In this document: positions 63,267 to 64,000 of the stretch, piece after piece
How the letters are laid out: each line of letters begins with the position of its first letter
Numbering within the stretch: position 1 is the first letter of the stretch
Assembly (NCBI GenBank): GCA_035702665.1
Contig: DASSQD010000097.1
Coordinates: 1-64,000 of the forward strand
Source of the DNA: VBDM01 sp035702665
GTDB taxonomy: Bacteria > Pseudomonadota > Gammaproteobacteria > Burkholderiales > SG8-39
DNA length: 64,000 nt
Reading direction: 5' to 3'
The notes under the pieces: model-generated
The model's database searches: none
Seen by the model: the letters and a program-made list of their open reading frames with translations, nothing else
Told to the model about the DNA's origin: nothing
Made by a program: the position numbers and the translations under genes

Positions 63267-64000
63267 ATGGCGGAAGCGTTGCAAGACACCTTTCCGCGTC
63301 TTCTGCTGCATCAAGCGAGAGTCCGTCCTGATCGTCCGGCGGTCCGGGAAAAAGACCTCGGCATCTGGCAGATGTGGACCTGGGCGCAGGCGCTCGAGGA
63401 GGTGCGCGCGCTCGCCTGCGGCCTGGCCGCGCAGGGGTTCAAGCGCGGCGACCGCCTGGCGGTCGTCGGAGACAACCGGCCTCGCCTCTACTGGGCCATG
63501 ATGGCGGCACAGGCGCTCGGCGGGGTGCCGGTGCCGCTCTACCAGGACGCCGTAGCGGCGGAGCTGGCGTTCGTTCTCCAGGATGCCGACATCGGCTTTG
63601 CGGTCGCAGAGGACCAGGAGCAGGTCGACAAGCTCCTCGAGAACATTCCGAAGTGTCCCCAGCTCGAACGGATCTACTACGACGACCCGAGCGGGCTGCG
63701 CCACTACGCGCAAGCGGAGCTGACGAGCCTGGACGCCCTCCAAGCGCTCGGTCGGGAGCACGCCCGGCGGCACCCGGAATTCTTCGATGCCGAGGTCGCG
63801 AAAGGCCGCCCCGACGACATCGCCGTGATCCTCTACACCTCGGGGACCACCGGCAATCCCAAGGGCGTCGCCCAGACGCACGCGGCGCTGATCGAGACCG
63901 CGCGGGTGCTCGTCGCCTTCGACGGATTCACGGAGGAAGACGAGGTGCTCTGCTATCTCCCGATGGCTTGGGTGGGCGACTTCCTCTATTCCTACGCGCA
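63267..64000 (+). CDS. Acyl-CoA ligase (AMP-forming), 5' part
   Basis: The first 244 codons of a gene that runs off the window. ATG 63267 follows a very strong GAGGAGGAGG ribosome site. The N-terminal part of the ANL superfamily is clear: RPDRPAVREKDLGIWQMWTW, GDRLAVVGDNRPRLYWAMMA, and the P-loop LYTSGTTGNPKGV near residue 190, followed by the usual QTHAAL. It resembles long-chain acyl-CoA synthetases (FadD/FACL type), activating a carboxylic acid to its CoA ester. Position after alkB suggests it acts on acids from alkane oxidation. The C-terminal domain and specificity cannot be seen. Confidence 0.9.
   Translation, partial: MAEALQDTFPRLLLHQARVRPDRPAVREKDLGIWQMWTWAQALEEVRALACGLAAQGFKRGDRLAVVGDNRPRLYWAMMAAQALGGVPVPLYQDAVAAELAFVLQDADIGFAVAEDQEQVDKLLENIPKCPQLERIYYDDPSGLRHYAQAELTSLDALQALGREHARRHPEFFDAEVAKGRPDDIAVILYTSGTTGNPKGVAQTHAALIETARVLVAFDGFTEEDEVLCYLPMAWVGDFLYSYA

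Overview
The window is a G+C-rich chromosomal segment from a betaproteobacterium. The evidence is the gene order pilMNOPQ-aroK-aroB-gltB-gltD, the lptM-lysA block divergent from cyaY, a ferredoxin-type CDP-6-deoxyglucoseen reductase-like protein, a cytochrome c4 divergent from engB, and a cutA-dsbD pair. Genes are tightly packed, many joined by ATGA, GTGA or TGATG stop/start overlaps. I see no rRNA, tRNA, CRISPR array, insertion sequence or prophage, and no gene-free stretch longer than about 225 bp.

Layout. 1-10.8 kb: the 3' part of an FAD/Fe-S oxidoreductase coupled to a TSUP permease, a DUF465 protein, lgt, ilvD, a FecR protein coupled to a large HD-GYP sensor, and a YyaL-type thioredoxin-domain protein. 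10.8-16 kb: a small cytochrome c and a complete branched-chain amino-acid ABC transporter (livK, hairpin terminator, livHMGF). 16-24 kb: a ferredoxin reductase, a nucleotide-sugar-epimerase-like SDR, cutA, dsbD, hemB, engB, cytochrome c4 and an ECF sigma/anti-sigma pair. The hemB-engB gap holds three plus-strand terminator-like hairpins and looks like a small-RNA locus. 24-30 kb: an RND pump with its adaptor, lysA, a 43-codon lptM and cyaY. 30-49.4 kb: the PBP1A gene, divergent type IV pilus assembly genes pilMNOPQ, aroKB, gltBD, a DUF4124 protein, glmU and glmS.

49.4-58.8 kb is a copper/silver defence island: a small CxxH-rich exported protein, cusC, cusB, cusA, a free CusF-like chaperone and a Cu(I) P-type ATPase. 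Two near-consensus FNR/ANR boxes with the same downstream half-site lie before the cus operon and before the ATPase, each about 28 bp upstream of a -10-like hexamer. This suggests that oxygen limitation, perhaps more than copper, switches on metal efflux here.

58.8-64 kb is a catabolic cluster: a 22-bp palindrome of LiuR-like appearance, a fused adenosylcobalamin-dependent isobutyryl-CoA mutase (icmF), an AlkB-type alkane monooxygenase one base downstream, and an acyl-CoA ligase cut by the window end. Together they suggest oxidation of alkyl chains coupled to carbon-skeleton rearrangement of branched acyl-CoAs.

Most of the window is conserved housekeeping. The parts most worth experimental attention are the FNR-like control of copper efflux, the hemB-engB RNA candidate, the icmF-alkB-ligase cluster, the HD-GYP/FecR pair and the uncharacterised CxxH protein.
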